A stretch of 64,000 nucleotides of DNA from Halarcobacter sp. (lineage in GTDB: Bacteria; Campylobacterota; Campylobacteria; Campylobacterales; Arcobacteraceae). Under the pieces are notes generated by a model. That model saw only the letters and a list, made by a program, of their open reading frames with translations. It searched no databases and was not told the DNA's origin. Position 1 is the stretch's first letter. Each line of letters starts with the position of its first letter. Below are positions 1 through 9,169 of this stretch, piece by piece. Location of the stretch: contig NZ_OY780939.1 of the NCBI RefSeq assembly GCF_963675975.1, forward strand, positions 1,674,001 through 1,738,000, in the 5' to 3' direction. Made by a program: the position numbers and the translations under genes.

Positions 1-81
1 TGGTGAGTGTCTATCAATTAAATCTTTTTTTGCTTCTCTTTCTACAGTATCGATATCAACATATTTGTTAATCTTTGGCAT
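1..81 (-). CDS. Superoxide-reductase-like (class II SORL) protein, N-terminal fragment
   Basis: Only the first 27 codons lie in the window; the gene runs off the left edge. The ATG is at 81 and an AGGAG box sits seven bases upstream of it. The visible peptide starts MPKINKYVDIDTVEREAK and ends IDRHSP, which resembles the N-terminus of neelaredoxin/superoxide reductase proteins, where a conserved His of the iron site lies in a similar K/R-H-x-P context. Such enzymes reduce superoxide to peroxide in the cytoplasm. The identification rests on memory of a short N-terminus and is tentative. Confidence 0.45.
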   Translation of the reverse strand, partial: MPKINKYVDIDTVEREAKKDLIDRHSP

Positions 82-208
82 ATTTTTTCTCCTAATAATG
101 TGGTAAAATATTATACCATTATTTTTTTAAAGTATTTAGGATAATTTTTATCCTAAAAAAATTTAAGAAAAATATCAGAAAGCAAGCTTCAATATGGTAA
201 TATTCCCC

Positions 209-1036
209 ATGAATAAAGAAGATTTTTTTATAAAACAATTTAATAAAAACTCAAAAATAATTGGCGATGATGGCGCTGTAGTTGGTGACTTGGTATATAG
301 CAATGATGCTTTTTTTGAAGATGTACATTTCAAAAGGGATTGGTTTACTTTAAAACAAATAGCAAAAAAAGCGATGCTTGTAAATATCTCTGATGCTATT
401 GCTATGAATGCAAAACCAAAATATGCTTTATTGACTGTTGCAATACCTAAAAGTTATTCAAAAAAAGATATGAAGAGTTTAGCTTCTGGTTTTTTAGAAG
501 TTGCAAAGAGATATAATATAGAGATAATAGGTGGAGATACTATATCAAACACTAAACTTGATATAAGTGTTACAATAATTTCAAAAACAAAAAAACCAAT
601 ATTAAGAAGTGGCATAAAACAAAATGATTATCTTTGTTATACAGGTGAATTGGGAACTTGTAAAAAAGATTTGAATACATTATTATGTGGTGGAAAGATA
701 TCAAACTCTTCTAAATTTATTGAGCCAAAACTAAATGCAGATTTTTTCTATGAAATATCAAAATATGTTAATGCCTCAATGGATATTTCAGATGGTTTGT
801 TTTTTGAATTGGAAAGAATGTCGAAACAAAGTAAAAAAGGGTTTAAGTTTTTTTATCATATCTCTAAAAGTGTAGGTTGTTCAGGGGAAGAGTATGAATT
901 ACTTTTTTCTTTTTCACCTAAAAATAGAATTAAAATAGAAAAAATAGCTAAAAAACACAATATAAAATTAAATATTTTTGCAAGAGCTGTAAAAGGTAAA
1001 TTTAAAAGCGATTGTAAAAATCACCATTTTGAATAA
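209..1036 (+). CDS. thiL: Thiamine-monophosphate kinase ThiL
   Basis: ThiL phosphorylates thiamine monophosphate to thiamine pyrophosphate, the last step of cofactor synthesis. The protein is about 275 residues, shorter than the 310-330 of most ThiL, as is usual in Campylobacterota. It shows the N-terminal nucleotide/metal motif GDDGAVV, the FFEDVHF segment, the IIGGDT motif and a C-terminal SMDISDGL motif, all typical of the PurM/ThiL fold. I place the start at the ATG at 209 (MNKEDFF) because it matches family N-termini; an in-frame ATG at 194 would add five residues, and neither has a strong ribosome binding site. truD follows after nine bases, so the two are probably co-transcribed. Confidence 0.88.
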   Translation: MNKEDFFIKQFNKNSKIIGDDGAVVGDLVYSNDAFFEDVHFKRDWFTLKQIAKKAMLVNISDAIAMNAKPKYALLTVAIPKSYSKKDMKSLASGFLEVAKRYNIEIIGGDTISNTKLDISVTIISKTKKPILRSGIKQNDYLCYTGELGTCKKDLNTLLCGGKISNSSKFIEPKLNADFFYEISKYVNASMDISDGLFFELERMSKQSKKGFKFFYHISKSVGCSGEEYELLFSFSPKNRIKIEKIAKKHNIKLNIFARAVKGKFKSDCKNHHFE

Positions 1037-1045
1037 GGAAAATAG

Positions 1046-2110
1046 TTGGAAAATTTACAAAGATATTTAACTCACTCTAAAATAGATGTATTGTTTAAAC
1101 AAACAAAAGATGATTTTGTAGTGACAGAAGTTCCTCTTTATGAGTTTAGTGGAGAGGGTGAACACATCATAATTAAATTTAGAAAAAAAGAGTTAACAAC
1201 TTGGACTGCTGTACAGATATTCTCAGAGCAATTAGGATGCAAATCAAGAGATATAGGTTATGCTGGATTAAAAGATAAAAATGCAATGACAATTCAACAT
1301 ATCTCTGTTCCAAAAAGTTGTGAAGAAAATATAGATAAGTTTAATCATGAAAATATCAAAATCTTAGAAGTTATGAAACATAACAATAAGATTAGAGTAG
1401 GGCACTTAAAAGGAAATAAGTTTTTTATCAGATTAAAAAGAGTTACCCCATTAGATGCAAAAAAGATTGAAGAAGCTATTTCAAATATTTCACAATTTGG
1501 AATGCCAAACTATTTTGGTTTTCAAAGATTTGGAATAGAAGGTGATAACTATAAAAAGGGTGAAGCTATCATAAATGGTGAACTTAGAGAAAAAAATAGA
1601 AAACTAAAACAGATGTATGTTAATGCTTATCAAAGTTACCTTTTTAATAACTGGCTTTCAAAAAGAATAGAGCTTTCAAAATTAGTTAATGCTTTTGAAC
1701 CAAAAGAGATTTATGAAAAATTGTCCTTACCTTTAGATGAAGTATCAAGTATGAAAAAACAAGAGCATCCTTTTAAAGTAATCACTGGAGACTTAATGAG
1801 TCATTATCCATATGGTAAGATTTTTCATGTGGAAGATTTAGAAAGTGAATCTCAAAAGTTTTTTGAAAGAGATAGAGTACCAACTGGCTTATTAAGTGGG
1901 AAAAGAGTTAAAAAATCTGAAAGTTTAGCTTATGAATTAGAAAAAGATTTTGATAAAAAAATTTCTGAGGATGGAGCTAGAAGATTTGCTTGGGTATTTC
2001 CAAAAGATATAGAATCAAACTACAAAGAAGATAAAAACTGGATGGAAATACAATTTGAACTTCCTAAAGGTTCTTATGCAACAGAGTTTATAGCAGAAAT
2101 TATTCATTAA
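1046..2110 (+). CDS. truD: tRNA pseudouridine(13) synthase TruD
   Basis: TruD converts uridine 13 of certain tRNAs to pseudouridine. The 354-residue protein carries the family signature GYAGLKDKNAMTIQ at about residues 71-84, with Asp77 as the expected catalytic residue, and the later NYFGFQRFG motif. The start is a TTG at 1046, preceded by AAGGA at 1034-1038. It follows thiL after nine bases, an arrangement common in Campylobacterota. I see no truncation. Confidence 0.93.
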   Translation: MENLQRYLTHSKIDVLFKQTKDDFVVTEVPLYEFSGEGEHIIIKFRKKELTTWTAVQIFSEQLGCKSRDIGYAGLKDKNAMTIQHISVPKSCEENIDKFNHENIKILEVMKHNNKIRVGHLKGNKFFIRLKRVTPLDAKKIEEAISNISQFGMPNYFGFQRFGIEGDNYKKGEAIINGELREKNRKLKQMYVNAYQSYLFNNWLSKRIELSKLVNAFEPKEIYEKLSLPLDEVSSMKKQEHPFKVITGDLMSHYPYGKIFHVEDLESESQKFFERDRVPTGLLSGKRVKKSESLAYELEKDFDKKISEDGARRFAWVFPKDIESNYKEDKNWMEIQFELPKGSYATEFIAEIIH

Positions 2111-2197
2111 TAAAGAAGCTATAATCTCATACTTCATTATATTATTTTTTTAAGTCAAAGTAAGCTAAACTTATATATTAATATAAAAAGGTTACCT

Positions 2198-2557
2198 ATG
2201 ACTTATGAAGAACTAATTAAAGAGTTGTGCGACGTAATTAAAGAGTCTGAAAAAAACTCTGTTGCTATATATGAAAACTTAGAATCAATTGGTGATATGC
2301 TAAATGATTCAAAACTTCCTGTTCATAAGCTATCAAAAATAAATGATTCAATTTCTAACTCTTTTGGTTTACTACAACATCAAGATATGCATAGACAAAA
2401 AATTGAAAGAGTAGTTAATTTTGTTTGTGAAAATAAAAATATTGATTCTAGTGAATATAATATAGCCAGTTCTGCAAAACATATTGCAGGTGATGAGAAC
2501 AATGAAGTTTTAGATGATGATGAGTTAGAGGCTTTAATTAAAAGTATGCAGAATTAA
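2198..2557 (+). CDS. CheZ-like chemotaxis phosphatase
   Basis: This 119-residue, mostly helical protein probably dephosphorylates CheY-P. The sequence shows QDMHRQ at residues 62-67, which places Asp63 and Gln67 four residues apart. That is the same Asp-x3-Gln spacing as the catalytic pair in E. coli CheZ (QDLTGQ). The C-terminus ends in an acidic DDDELEALI segment, like the CheY-binding tail of CheZ. The length is about half that of enterobacterial CheZ, in keeping with the divergent CheZ proteins known from Helicobacter and relatives. An AAAAGG box precedes the start. It converges on a chemoreceptor gene across a shared terminator, which fits a chemotaxis role. Confidence 0.65.
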   Translation: MTYEELIKELCDVIKESEKNSVAIYENLESIGDMLNDSKLPVHKLSKINDSISNSFGLLQHQDMHRQKIERVVNFVCENKNIDSSEYNIASSAKHIAGDENNEVLDDDELEALIKSMQN

Positions 2558-2585
2558 TCAATAAAGAGTTAGACTCTTTATTGAT
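2557..2585. terminator. Bidirectional terminator between cheZ-like gene and mcp
   Basis: A perfect 13-bp inverted repeat (2557-2569 with 2573-2585) encloses a three-base TAG loop. It separates two convergent genes and covers the last codons of the chemoreceptor gene on the minus strand. Runs of T on both sides suit termination in either direction. Confidence 0.75.
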
Positions 2586-4767
2586 TTTTACACGCTTCTT
2601 TTTTTAGGTGGTTTAGAGTTCCAAATATTCTAAGTGATTCAATTTCGATCGCTTTTGCTTTTTCATTTAACACCTCATTTGACTCTTTATTTGAGTTTGC
2701 ATTAATTAAATCTTGAAGTTTTACTGTTAAATTGTTGTTTAGTACTTTTAAGTCTTCAAGTGCTGAGTGTTGTGCATTTGGATTGATTTTAATATAATTT
2801 TCTATCCAATTATTAAGTTCTTCAGAACCTTTTGCAATCCAGTTTTCATAACTACCTAGTTTTGTATACACACTATCTTTTACATTTAATACATTAACTT
2901 TTAGTTTTGCAGTATCATAAACTAAATCTACATTACAAACTTCTTCTCTAGCTTCTTGTAAAAAGCTTGCTCTTGAAGCTGCTGTAACTAAAGAGTTTGA
3001 CATATCAGCAATTTCACCTGACATTTTAGAGATTTGTTCAGCAACTTGAGCATTTTGTTGAGTTGCTTGATCTAAGGTATTTACAGCATCATTGATTTGT
3101 GTAATACCTCTTTCTTGCTCTTTTGAAGCAGTTGCAACAAATTCAATTTTTTCGATTGTATAGCTAATATTTTTATTAAGAACATCATATCCACCAATCA
3201 TATCATCAGAAATCTTTTTACCTTCATCAGCTTTACTTGTAGCATTTTCAACTAAATCTTTAATCTCTTTAGCAGCTTCTGCAGATCTAGAAGCTAGATT
3301 TCTAACCTCTTGAGCAACAACAGCAAAACCTTTACCAGCTTCCCCAGCAGTAGCAGCTTCAACGGCTGCATTAAGTGAAAGAATATTTGTTTGGAAAGCA
3401 ATTTGATCAATAACTTCAATGGCTTCATTAATAGAGCTAATTTGATTATTAATTTCATCCATTGCTGTAGCTGTTCTATTTGCTAAAACTTGACCATTTT
3501 GTGCTGCTTTAGTTACATCAGATGCAAGATTAGACATCTCAATAGTTGTTTGTGTATTTCCTTGAATATTTGCTGTAATCTCTTCAAGAGCTGCTGCTGT
3601 TTCTTCTAATGAAGCAGCTTGTTGATTTGATGATTCTGATAAACTATTTGATGCAGTTGATAAAGTGTGTGTATTTTTATTTAATGAATCACCTGTATTC
3701 ATAATCATTGCTAAGATTTCTGAAGTATTATTACCTACTAGTTTTATCCCAGCAGTTAATGAACCAAGGTCTCCATAAATCCCTTTGTCATCTATTTTAT
3801 AATCAAAATTAGACTCAGAATAGTATCTTAATGTTGTATTTATTTTATCTAATGTCTCTTTAGTATGTAAAATCATAGTGTTTAATTTATTTTTTAAATC
3901 TTCAACATATGGATTAGCAGCTATTTCATTAACTTGATATACAAAGAAACCATTTCCAGTTTTTTCTAAAATATCATTTGCTTCTTCAATAACTTTCTCA
4001 TCTTGTTTTAGACCTTCGTTTACTTTATCCATATATGAGTTGAATAATCCAGCAACTTCACCAATTTCATCTTTTGAAGTAATTTCAAGTTTAATATTTG
4101 GATCATTTGTTTTTAATAGGTCTTGGAAACCTCTTTTTAATCCTTCAATTGGTTTTGTAGCTCTTTTAACAATTAACAATATTAGCCCAATTGTAATCCA
4201 TCCCAAGATTGTAGATGATAATAGAATATCTATAACTAAATCACCAATTCTACTGTCTGATTCATCTAAAGAGAATGTTAAGTCCATTACCCCTATAACA
4301 TCACCTTCTTTTTGATTAACGTGACAAAGTAAACACTCATTTGTCGCAACCATAGGTTTAATCATTCTTAAATTATGGCCTTCAGCATTTTCAACTTCTA
4401 AAATTTGATTTTGTTTTGTATCGAACGATTTGATGATATCTTTATCTTCAGTAAATTTTGTACCTGGAGAATACATCTCAATTAGAGGTTTACTTTTTGC
4501 TATTGTTAGTTTTTTTACACCTTTTATAGTTCTAGCTTCATCTTCAGCTTTTTTTATTTGTGCAGGATCTCCTGTGTTCATAGCATTTCTTAAACTCTGA
4601 AACATTGCTGTATTAAGCATGTCTAAATTCTCTTTAGTAGTTATAATTGCATCTTCTTTTACTTTTGAAGTGGTAAAATATGTTACTGCTAAACTTGATA
4701 AAGACATAAGTATGAAAAGAGCAAATATAATTTTATTACTTATTTTTTTTGTTATTAAATCAAACAT
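2578..4767 (-). CDS. Methyl-accepting chemotaxis protein with periplasmic CxxCH haem motif
   Basis: The 729-residue receptor has a membrane segment at about 11-31, a periplasmic sensor, a second membrane segment at about 177-200, a HAMP domain to about 255, and a signalling hairpin with the highly conserved [16 protein letters not shown] stretch near residues 480-500. The sensor contains CLLCH at 145-149, just before a [13 protein letters not shown] strand. This matches the haem-c-binding sensor domains (Tll0287/DUF3365 type) that sense redox state or gases. A helical extension of about 115 residues follows the hairpin. It sits where CZB zinc domains occur, but I do not see the His/Cys ligand pattern. 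The gene is divergent from ruvA and converges on the CheZ-like gene. Confidence 0.9.
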   Translation of the reverse strand: MFDLITKKISNKIIFALFILMSLSSLAVTYFTTSKVKEDAIITTKENLDMLNTAMFQSLRNAMNTGDPAQIKKAEDEARTIKGVKKLTIAKSKPLIEMYSPGTKFTEDKDIIKSFDTKQNQILEVENAEGHNLRMIKPMVATNECLLCHVNQKEGDVIGVMDLTFSLDESDSRIGDLVIDILLSSTILGWITIGLILLIVKRATKPIEGLKRGFQDLLKTNDPNIKLEITSKDEIGEVAGLFNSYMDKVNEGLKQDEKVIEEANDILEKTGNGFFVYQVNEIAANPYVEDLKNKLNTMILHTKETLDKINTTLRYYSESNFDYKIDDKGIYGDLGSLTAGIKLVGNNTSEILAMIMNTGDSLNKNTHTLSTASNSLSESSNQQAASLEETAAALEEITANIQGNTQTTIEMSNLASDVTKAAQNGQVLANRTATAMDEINNQISSINEAIEVIDQIAFQTNILSLNAAVEAATAGEAGKGFAVVAQEVRNLASRSAEAAKEIKDLVENATSKADEGKKISDDMIGGYDVLNKNISYTIEKIEFVATASKEQERGITQINDAVNTLDQATQQNAQVAEQISKMSGEIADMSNSLVTAASRASFLQEAREEVCNVDLVYDTAKLKVNVLNVKDSVYTKLGSYENWIAKGSEELNNWIENYIKINPNAQHSALEDLKVLNNNLTVKLQDLINANSNKESNEVLNEKAKAIEIESLRIFGTLNHLKKEACKNQ

Positions 4768-4796
4768 TCAAGACTTCCTAATAATTAAGCTGCTTT

Positions 4797-4806
4797 ATTA
4801 TATAAT
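4797..4806. promoter_or_regulatory. Overlapping divergent -10 boxes for mcp and ruvA
   Basis: The palindromic stretch ATTATATAAT gives a perfect TATAAT on the plus strand (4801-4806, toward ruvA) and another on the minus strand (4802-4797, toward mcp). The two promoters therefore share four bases, and RNA polymerase can probably engage only one direction at a time. No clear -35 boxes are visible, which is usual in this lineage. Confidence 0.5.
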
Positions 4807-4862
4807 GTATAACATTTATTATATATAAAATATAAAATTAAATCAAATAAACTTGGAAAATA

Positions 4863-5423
4863 ATGATTGTAGGCATTGAAGGTATAATTGAAAGAAAAGA
4901 ACCGACATTATTAAATCTAAATGTGAACGGTATTATATACGAAATATTCGTATCAGTGAATTGTAGTTCAAAAATTATTGATAATAAGGTCAAATTAAAT
5001 ATAACACATATTATAAGAGAAGATTCTCAAACTTTATATGGTTTTTTAGACCCAAATGAAAAAAAACTTTTTGATACAGTAATTAAAATTAATGGTGTAG
5101 GACCTAAAGTTGCATTAGCAATATGTTCTACTTTTACTCCAACTTCTTTTTCTCAAATTGTTAGTTCAAATGATATCTCGATGTTAAAAAGAGTTCCAGG
5201 TATTGGACCTAAAGGTGCAAGTAGAATTTTAGTAGAATTATCTGGATTTATTATTGATGGAGATGAGGATGAAAACTCTGATGCTTCACTTCATTTAGAG
5301 GCTTCATTAGCACTTGAATCTTTAGGATTTAAAAAAGATGTAGTATCAAAAGTATTGAAAAATTGTACAGGCACAAATACTGGTGATTTAGTAAAGCAAG
5401 CATTAAAACAGTTACAAAAATAG
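4863..5423 (+). CDS. ruvA: Holliday junction helicase subunit RuvA
   Basis: RuvA binds four-way DNA junctions and recruits the RuvB motor for branch migration. The 186-residue protein has the N-terminal OB fold ([12 protein letters not shown]) and two helix-hairpin-helix motifs, [14 protein letters not shown] near residue 75 and [16 protein letters not shown] near 110. A C-terminal RuvB-binding domain ends in LVKQALKQL. Its length is slightly below the usual 190-205. It leads a run of closely spaced plus-strand genes that continues into ddl and murF. Confidence 0.95.
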   Translation: MIVGIEGIIERKEPTLLNLNVNGIIYEIFVSVNCSSKIIDNKVKLNITHIIREDSQTLYGFLDPNEKKLFDTVIKINGVGPKVALAICSTFTPTSFSQIVSSNDISMLKRVPGIGPKGASRILVELSGFIIDGDEDENSDASLHLEASLALESLGFKKDVVSKVLKNCTGTNTGDLVKQALKQLQK

Positions 5424-5433
5424 GAGAATTATA

Positions 5434-6468
5434 GTGAAAATAGGAATAGTTTTTGGCGGGATATCTTATGAGCATGAGATATCAATTGTATCTGCAATAG
5501 CTATGAAAGATGTATTAAAAGAAGAATTAGTTTATATCTTTTGTGATGAAAATAGAGATTTTTATCATATCCCGACAAATACAATAAAATCAAAACTTTT
5601 TAGTAGTGGTGAATATAAAAAATGCGATTTGTTAAATCTAAAAAAAGGTTCATTTGTTAAAAAGGGTTTATTCTCTGAAAAAAATCTAGATGTTGATGTT
5701 TATTTAAATCTTTCCCATGGTGGTGATGGTGAAGATGGTTTATACTCTTCTATTTTTGAGTTATATAATCTTCCTTATATAGGTCCTAGAAAAGGTGCTT
5801 GTAGCGTAAGTTTTAATAAGTTTTTAACAAAAGGTTATGCTCATAGTTGTGGTATCAAAACAATTGATTATAAATACTACACAAGGGAACAAAAAGTTGA
5901 AGTAGAAAAATTTCCAGTAATTATTAAGCCTGTTACTTTAGGTAGCTCAATTGGAGTATCTATTGTAAAATCTAATGAAGAATTAGAATATGCTTTAGAT
6001 GTAGCCTTTGAATTTGATGATGCAGTAATTGTAGAGCCATTCATATCAGGTATCAAAGAATACAATCTTGCAGGTTGTAAAATAGCTGGTGAATATAATT
6101 TTTCTATTATAGAAGAACCTCAAAAAGCTGAATTCTTGGATTTTGATAAAAAGTATTTAGATTTTGCTAGAACATCTACTGCTTTAAAAGCTGATATTAG
6201 TGAAGAATTAGCTTCAAAAATAAAAGAATCATTTAAAAAAATATATAATACTACTTTTGAAGGTGCATTGATTAGATGTGACTTTTTTGTTATAGATGAT
6301 GAAGTATATTTAAATGAAATAAATCCAGTACCAGGGTCAATGGCTAATTATCTATTTGAAGATTTTAATAAAACATTAGTATCTTTATCTTCATCATTAC
6401 CAAAACAAAAATCGATTAAGATCACTTATGATTATGTAAATAAAATTCAAAGTGCAAAGGGAAAATAA
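5434..6468 (+). CDS. ddl: D-alanine--D-alanine ligase
   Basis: Ddl is an ATP-grasp enzyme that joins two D-alanines for the peptidoglycan stem peptide. The 344-residue protein shows the N-terminal GGISYEHEISIVSA motif, the ATP-grasp segment PVIIKPVTLGSSIGVS, and the C-terminal NEINPVPGSM metal/substrate motif. The start is GTG at 5434 with AGGAG eight bases upstream. It lies eleven bases after ruvA and directly abuts the next gene. murF, two genes on, uses its product. Confidence 0.96.
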   Translation: MKIGIVFGGISYEHEISIVSAIAMKDVLKEELVYIFCDENRDFYHIPTNTIKSKLFSSGEYKKCDLLNLKKGSFVKKGLFSEKNLDVDVYLNLSHGGDGEDGLYSSIFELYNLPYIGPRKGACSVSFNKFLTKGYAHSCGIKTIDYKYYTREQKVEVEKFPVIIKPVTLGSSIGVSIVKSNEELEYALDVAFEFDDAVIVEPFISGIKEYNLAGCKIAGEYNFSIIEEPQKAEFLDFDKKYLDFARTSTALKADISEELASKIKESFKKIYNTTFEGALIRCDFFVIDDEVYLNEINPVPGSMANYLFEDFNKTLVSLSSSLPKQKSIKITYDYVNKIQSAKGK

Positions 6469-7188
6469 TTGGCTCTAAAGAGTATCATTGTAGATAATAA
6501 AGAGTTTGATATTGTTTATGATATTGTTAATGTAAACAAGGATAAAACAATTGTATTTCTTCATGGTTGGGGTTCAAATAAAGAGATTATGAAACAAGCA
6601 TTCTCTTCTTACCTAAAAGAGTATAAGCATATTTATATAGATATGCCAGGTTTTGGTAAAAGCGTTACATCTTATAGTTTGACTACAAAAGATTATGCAA
6701 ATATAATAGATACTTTTCTTAAAAATTTAAATTTAAATATTGTAGCAATAGCAGGTCACTCTTTTGGAGGAAAAGTTGCTACACTTTTAAATCCTGATAA
6801 TCTGATTCTTTTAAGTACAGCTGGTATTTTAGAAGAAAAACCTTTAGATGTAAAACTTAAAATAAAAGCTTCAAAAATATTTAATAGCTTAGGTCTTGGA
6901 AAAATCACAAAAGCATTTAGAAGTAAAGATGTTGATAAAATGAGTGAAAACATGTATCAAACCTTTAAAAATGTTGTAAATGAAGATTTTACTAATAATT
7001 TTAATTCTTATGAAAAAAATGGTATGATTTTTTGGGGAGAAGATGATCAAGCAACTTCTCTTGAATCAGGTAAAAAAATTCATTCTTTGATTAAAAATAG
7101 TAGTTTTGATTCATATAAGTCTGATCACTACTTTTTCTTAAAGTTTGCATCTAATATTTGTCAAAAAATTGAAAATGGGATTCGTTAA
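6469..7188 (+). CDS. Alpha/beta-fold hydrolase
   Basis: The protein is 239 residues with the alpha/beta hydrolase layout. It has an oxyanion motif FLHGWGSN near residue 30, a nucleophile elbow GHSFGG near 97, an acidic residue in the WGEDDQ segment and a late His in SDHYFF. The substrate is unknown. It starts with TTG immediately after the ddl stop and overlaps murF by one base, so it is translated as part of the ddl-murF cluster and may act on cell-wall-related or acyl compounds. That last point is inference from position only. Confidence 0.82.
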   Translation: MALKSIIVDNKEFDIVYDIVNVNKDKTIVFLHGWGSNKEIMKQAFSSYLKEYKHIYIDMPGFGKSVTSYSLTTKDYANIIDTFLKNLNLNIVAIAGHSFGGKVATLLNPDNLILLSTAGILEEKPLDVKLKIKASKIFNSLGLGKITKAFRSKDVDKMSENMYQTFKNVVNEDFTNNFNSYEKNGMIFWGEDDQATSLESGKKIHSLIKNSSFDSYKSDHYFFLKFASNICQKIENGIR

Positions 7189-8627
7189 TGGAATATTTAT
7201 ATATTTTTACACATATATTACTTATAATGTCTTTGGGCTGGTATTTAATAACTAACCTTCAATGGTATAACTATAAACTAGAAAGAGTAATACTTAAACA
7301 TCACAAGTGGCAATGGCACATCACTTATTTTGCTTCGCCAATAGTATTTTTTTATATATTGCCTGAGTTGTATTTTACTATCTACTTTTATTTACTTTTT
7401 ATGACAAGTTTTGTCCTTTGGAATAAAAAACTTGATAGGCCTTTAGTCTTAACAGGTAGAGTAAAAAGATTTTTAGCACTATTACTTTTTATAACATTTG
7501 CAATAATTGCACTTTGCCTAACAAATGAAGATTGTAACTCTTCCGCTGTATTGTTTGTACCAATATTTTTAGCTTATATAGTTTCATATCTTTTAGAAAA
7601 AATGTTTTTTATCTCATTTAAAAATAAAGCAAAAGAGAGACTTGAAGCAATACCAGCTTTAAAAATTGTTGCTATTACAGCATCATATGGTAAAACTTCT
7701 ATAAAAAACTATTTATATCATGTACTAAAAAGAAAATATAAAGTATATAAAACACCAAGATCTGTAAATACTATGGGTGGAATTGTATTAGATGTAAATA
7801 GAGATTTACCCCTTGATTCTCAAATCTATATTGCAGAAGCAGGAGCTAGAGAAAAAGGTGATATTGAAGAGATTACAACATTTTTAGAGCCACAATATTG
7901 TGTCTTAGGAAGTGTTGGAGAACAACATATTGAGTATTTTAAAACCTTAGATAATATTATTCAAACTAAAATGGAAATCTTAACTTCACCTAGAATGAAA
8001 AAAGGTTTTGTACACGAATCTGTTCCAATTAAAGATTATGAAACAATAGTCAAGTTTCCAGATAATCTTCATGTTACTATGTCAAACCTTGATGGTATCT
8101 GGTTTGATATTGTTATAAATGGAAAACAAGAACATTTCTCAGCTCCAATACTAGGAAGCTTCAATGCTATAAATCTAACAGCAGTTATATTAGTTGCACA
8201 TGAGTTAGGAATGAGTATTGATGAAATCAAATTATCTTTAAAAGATTTACCACAAGTTGAACATAGACTTCAAAAAATAGAAGCAGGTGGTAAAGTTATT
8301 ATAGATGATAGTTTCAATGGAAACCTAGAAGGTATGCTAGAAGCTATAAATATTTGTTCTCACCATGAGGGAAGAAAAGTGATTATAACTCCAGGTTTAG
8401 TTGAATCAACTTCTGAAGCAAACATTCTTTTAGCAAATGAGATAAATGAAAAATTTGATTTTGCAATAATAACTGGGACATTAAATGCGCATCTTCTAAG
8501 TTCAAACATAGATGAAGATAAACTATTTATCTTAAAAGAAAAAGCAGATATGGAAAAAGTATTAGCAGAAAAAACTAGAGCAGGGGATTTAATCCTTTTT
8601 GCAAATGATGCACCAAACTTTATATAA
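7188..8627 (+). CDS. murF: UDP-MurNAc-tripeptide--D-Ala-D-Ala ligase MurF, with N-terminal membrane region
   Basis: MurF adds D-Ala-D-Ala to UDP-MurNAc-tripeptide, completing the cytoplasmic peptidoglycan precursor. The first 155 residues are hydrophobic with several probable membrane helices, an extension seen in Campylobacterota MurF but not in E. coli. The ligase core follows: a nucleotide-binding segment ITASYGKTSIKN near residue 163, IAEAGAREKGDIEEI, and VEHRLQKIEAGGKVIIDDSF with the Mur-ligase substrate residues. It shares one base with the upstream hydrolase gene. The D-Ala-D-Ala ligase gene lies two genes upstream, which supports the assignment. Confidence 0.9.
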   Translation: MEYLYIFTHILLIMSLGWYLITNLQWYNYKLERVILKHHKWQWHITYFASPIVFFYILPELYFTIYFYLLFMTSFVLWNKKLDRPLVLTGRVKRFLALLLFITFAIIALCLTNEDCNSSAVLFVPIFLAYIVSYLLEKMFFISFKNKAKERLEAIPALKIVAITASYGKTSIKNYLYHVLKRKYKVYKTPRSVNTMGGIVLDVNRDLPLDSQIYIAEAGAREKGDIEEITTFLEPQYCVLGSVGEQHIEYFKTLDNIIQTKMEILTSPRMKKGFVHESVPIKDYETIVKFPDNLHVTMSNLDGIWFDIVINGKQEHFSAPILGSFNAINLTAVILVAHELGMSIDEIKLSLKDLPQVEHRLQKIEAGGKVIIDDSFNGNLEGMLEAINICSHHEGRKVIITPGLVESTSEANILLANEINEKFDFAIITGTLNAHLLSSNIDEDKLFILKEKADMEKVLAEKTRAGDLILFANDAPNFI

Positions 8628-8646
8628 AAAAATAGGATAGTTTTAA

Positions 8647-9135
8647 ATGGAACATTTATATGCACCTTGGAGATACGATTATGTTACTGACGAAAAAGTA
8701 GAAGGATGTATTTTTTGTCATATCTCTAAGCATGTAGATGAGGAAAAGTATCAAGTCCTTTTTCATGATGAATATTGCTATGTAGTAATGAATAAATTTC
8801 CATATTCCCCAGGACACCTTATGGTGATCCCACATTTTCATACAGATAAAATAAAAGAGCTAGAAGATAATGTTTGGGCAAGAATGAGTATAAGAATAAG
8901 GCAAGCAGTTAGCTTACTAAAAGAGACAATGAATTGTGAAGGTGTAAATATAGGTATGAACCTAGGAAAAGCAGCCGGAGCAGGAATAGCTCAACACGTA
9001 CACTATCACGCATTACCTAGATGGATAGGGGATACAAATTTTATATCTAGTATTGGTGGGGTTAGAGTTTATCCTGCTGATTTTGATGAGATTTTTTTGA
9101 AGCTAAAAGGGCAGGCTTCTAAATATTTTGTTTAG
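8647..9135 (+). CDS. HIT-family nucleotide hydrolase/phosphorylase
   Basis: The 162-residue protein has the histidine triad QHVHYHALPRW near residues 112-122, preceded by NIGMNLGKAAGAGIAQ. A CIFC pair near residue 22 suggests a structural zinc site. This is the Ap4A-phosphorylase-like branch of the HIT family, which acts on nucleotide phosphates. It follows murF after nineteen bases and is probably the last gene of that transcript, as accessory sequence begins after the next gene. Confidence 0.9.
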   Translation: MEHLYAPWRYDYVTDEKVEGCIFCHISKHVDEEKYQVLFHDEYCYVVMNKFPYSPGHLMVIPHFHTDKIKELEDNVWARMSIRIRQAVSLLKETMNCEGVNIGMNLGKAAGAGIAQHVHYHALPRWIGDTNFISSIGGVRVYPADFDEIFLKLKGQASKYFV

Positions 9136-9169
9136 TTTTAATAATAAAATTTATTCTTAAAGAGATAGT

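Noticed and set aside
2578-2940. CZB zinc-binding domain at the chemoreceptor C-terminus
   Set aside because: A helical extension is in the right place, but the His and Cys ligands of CZB domains are not visible.
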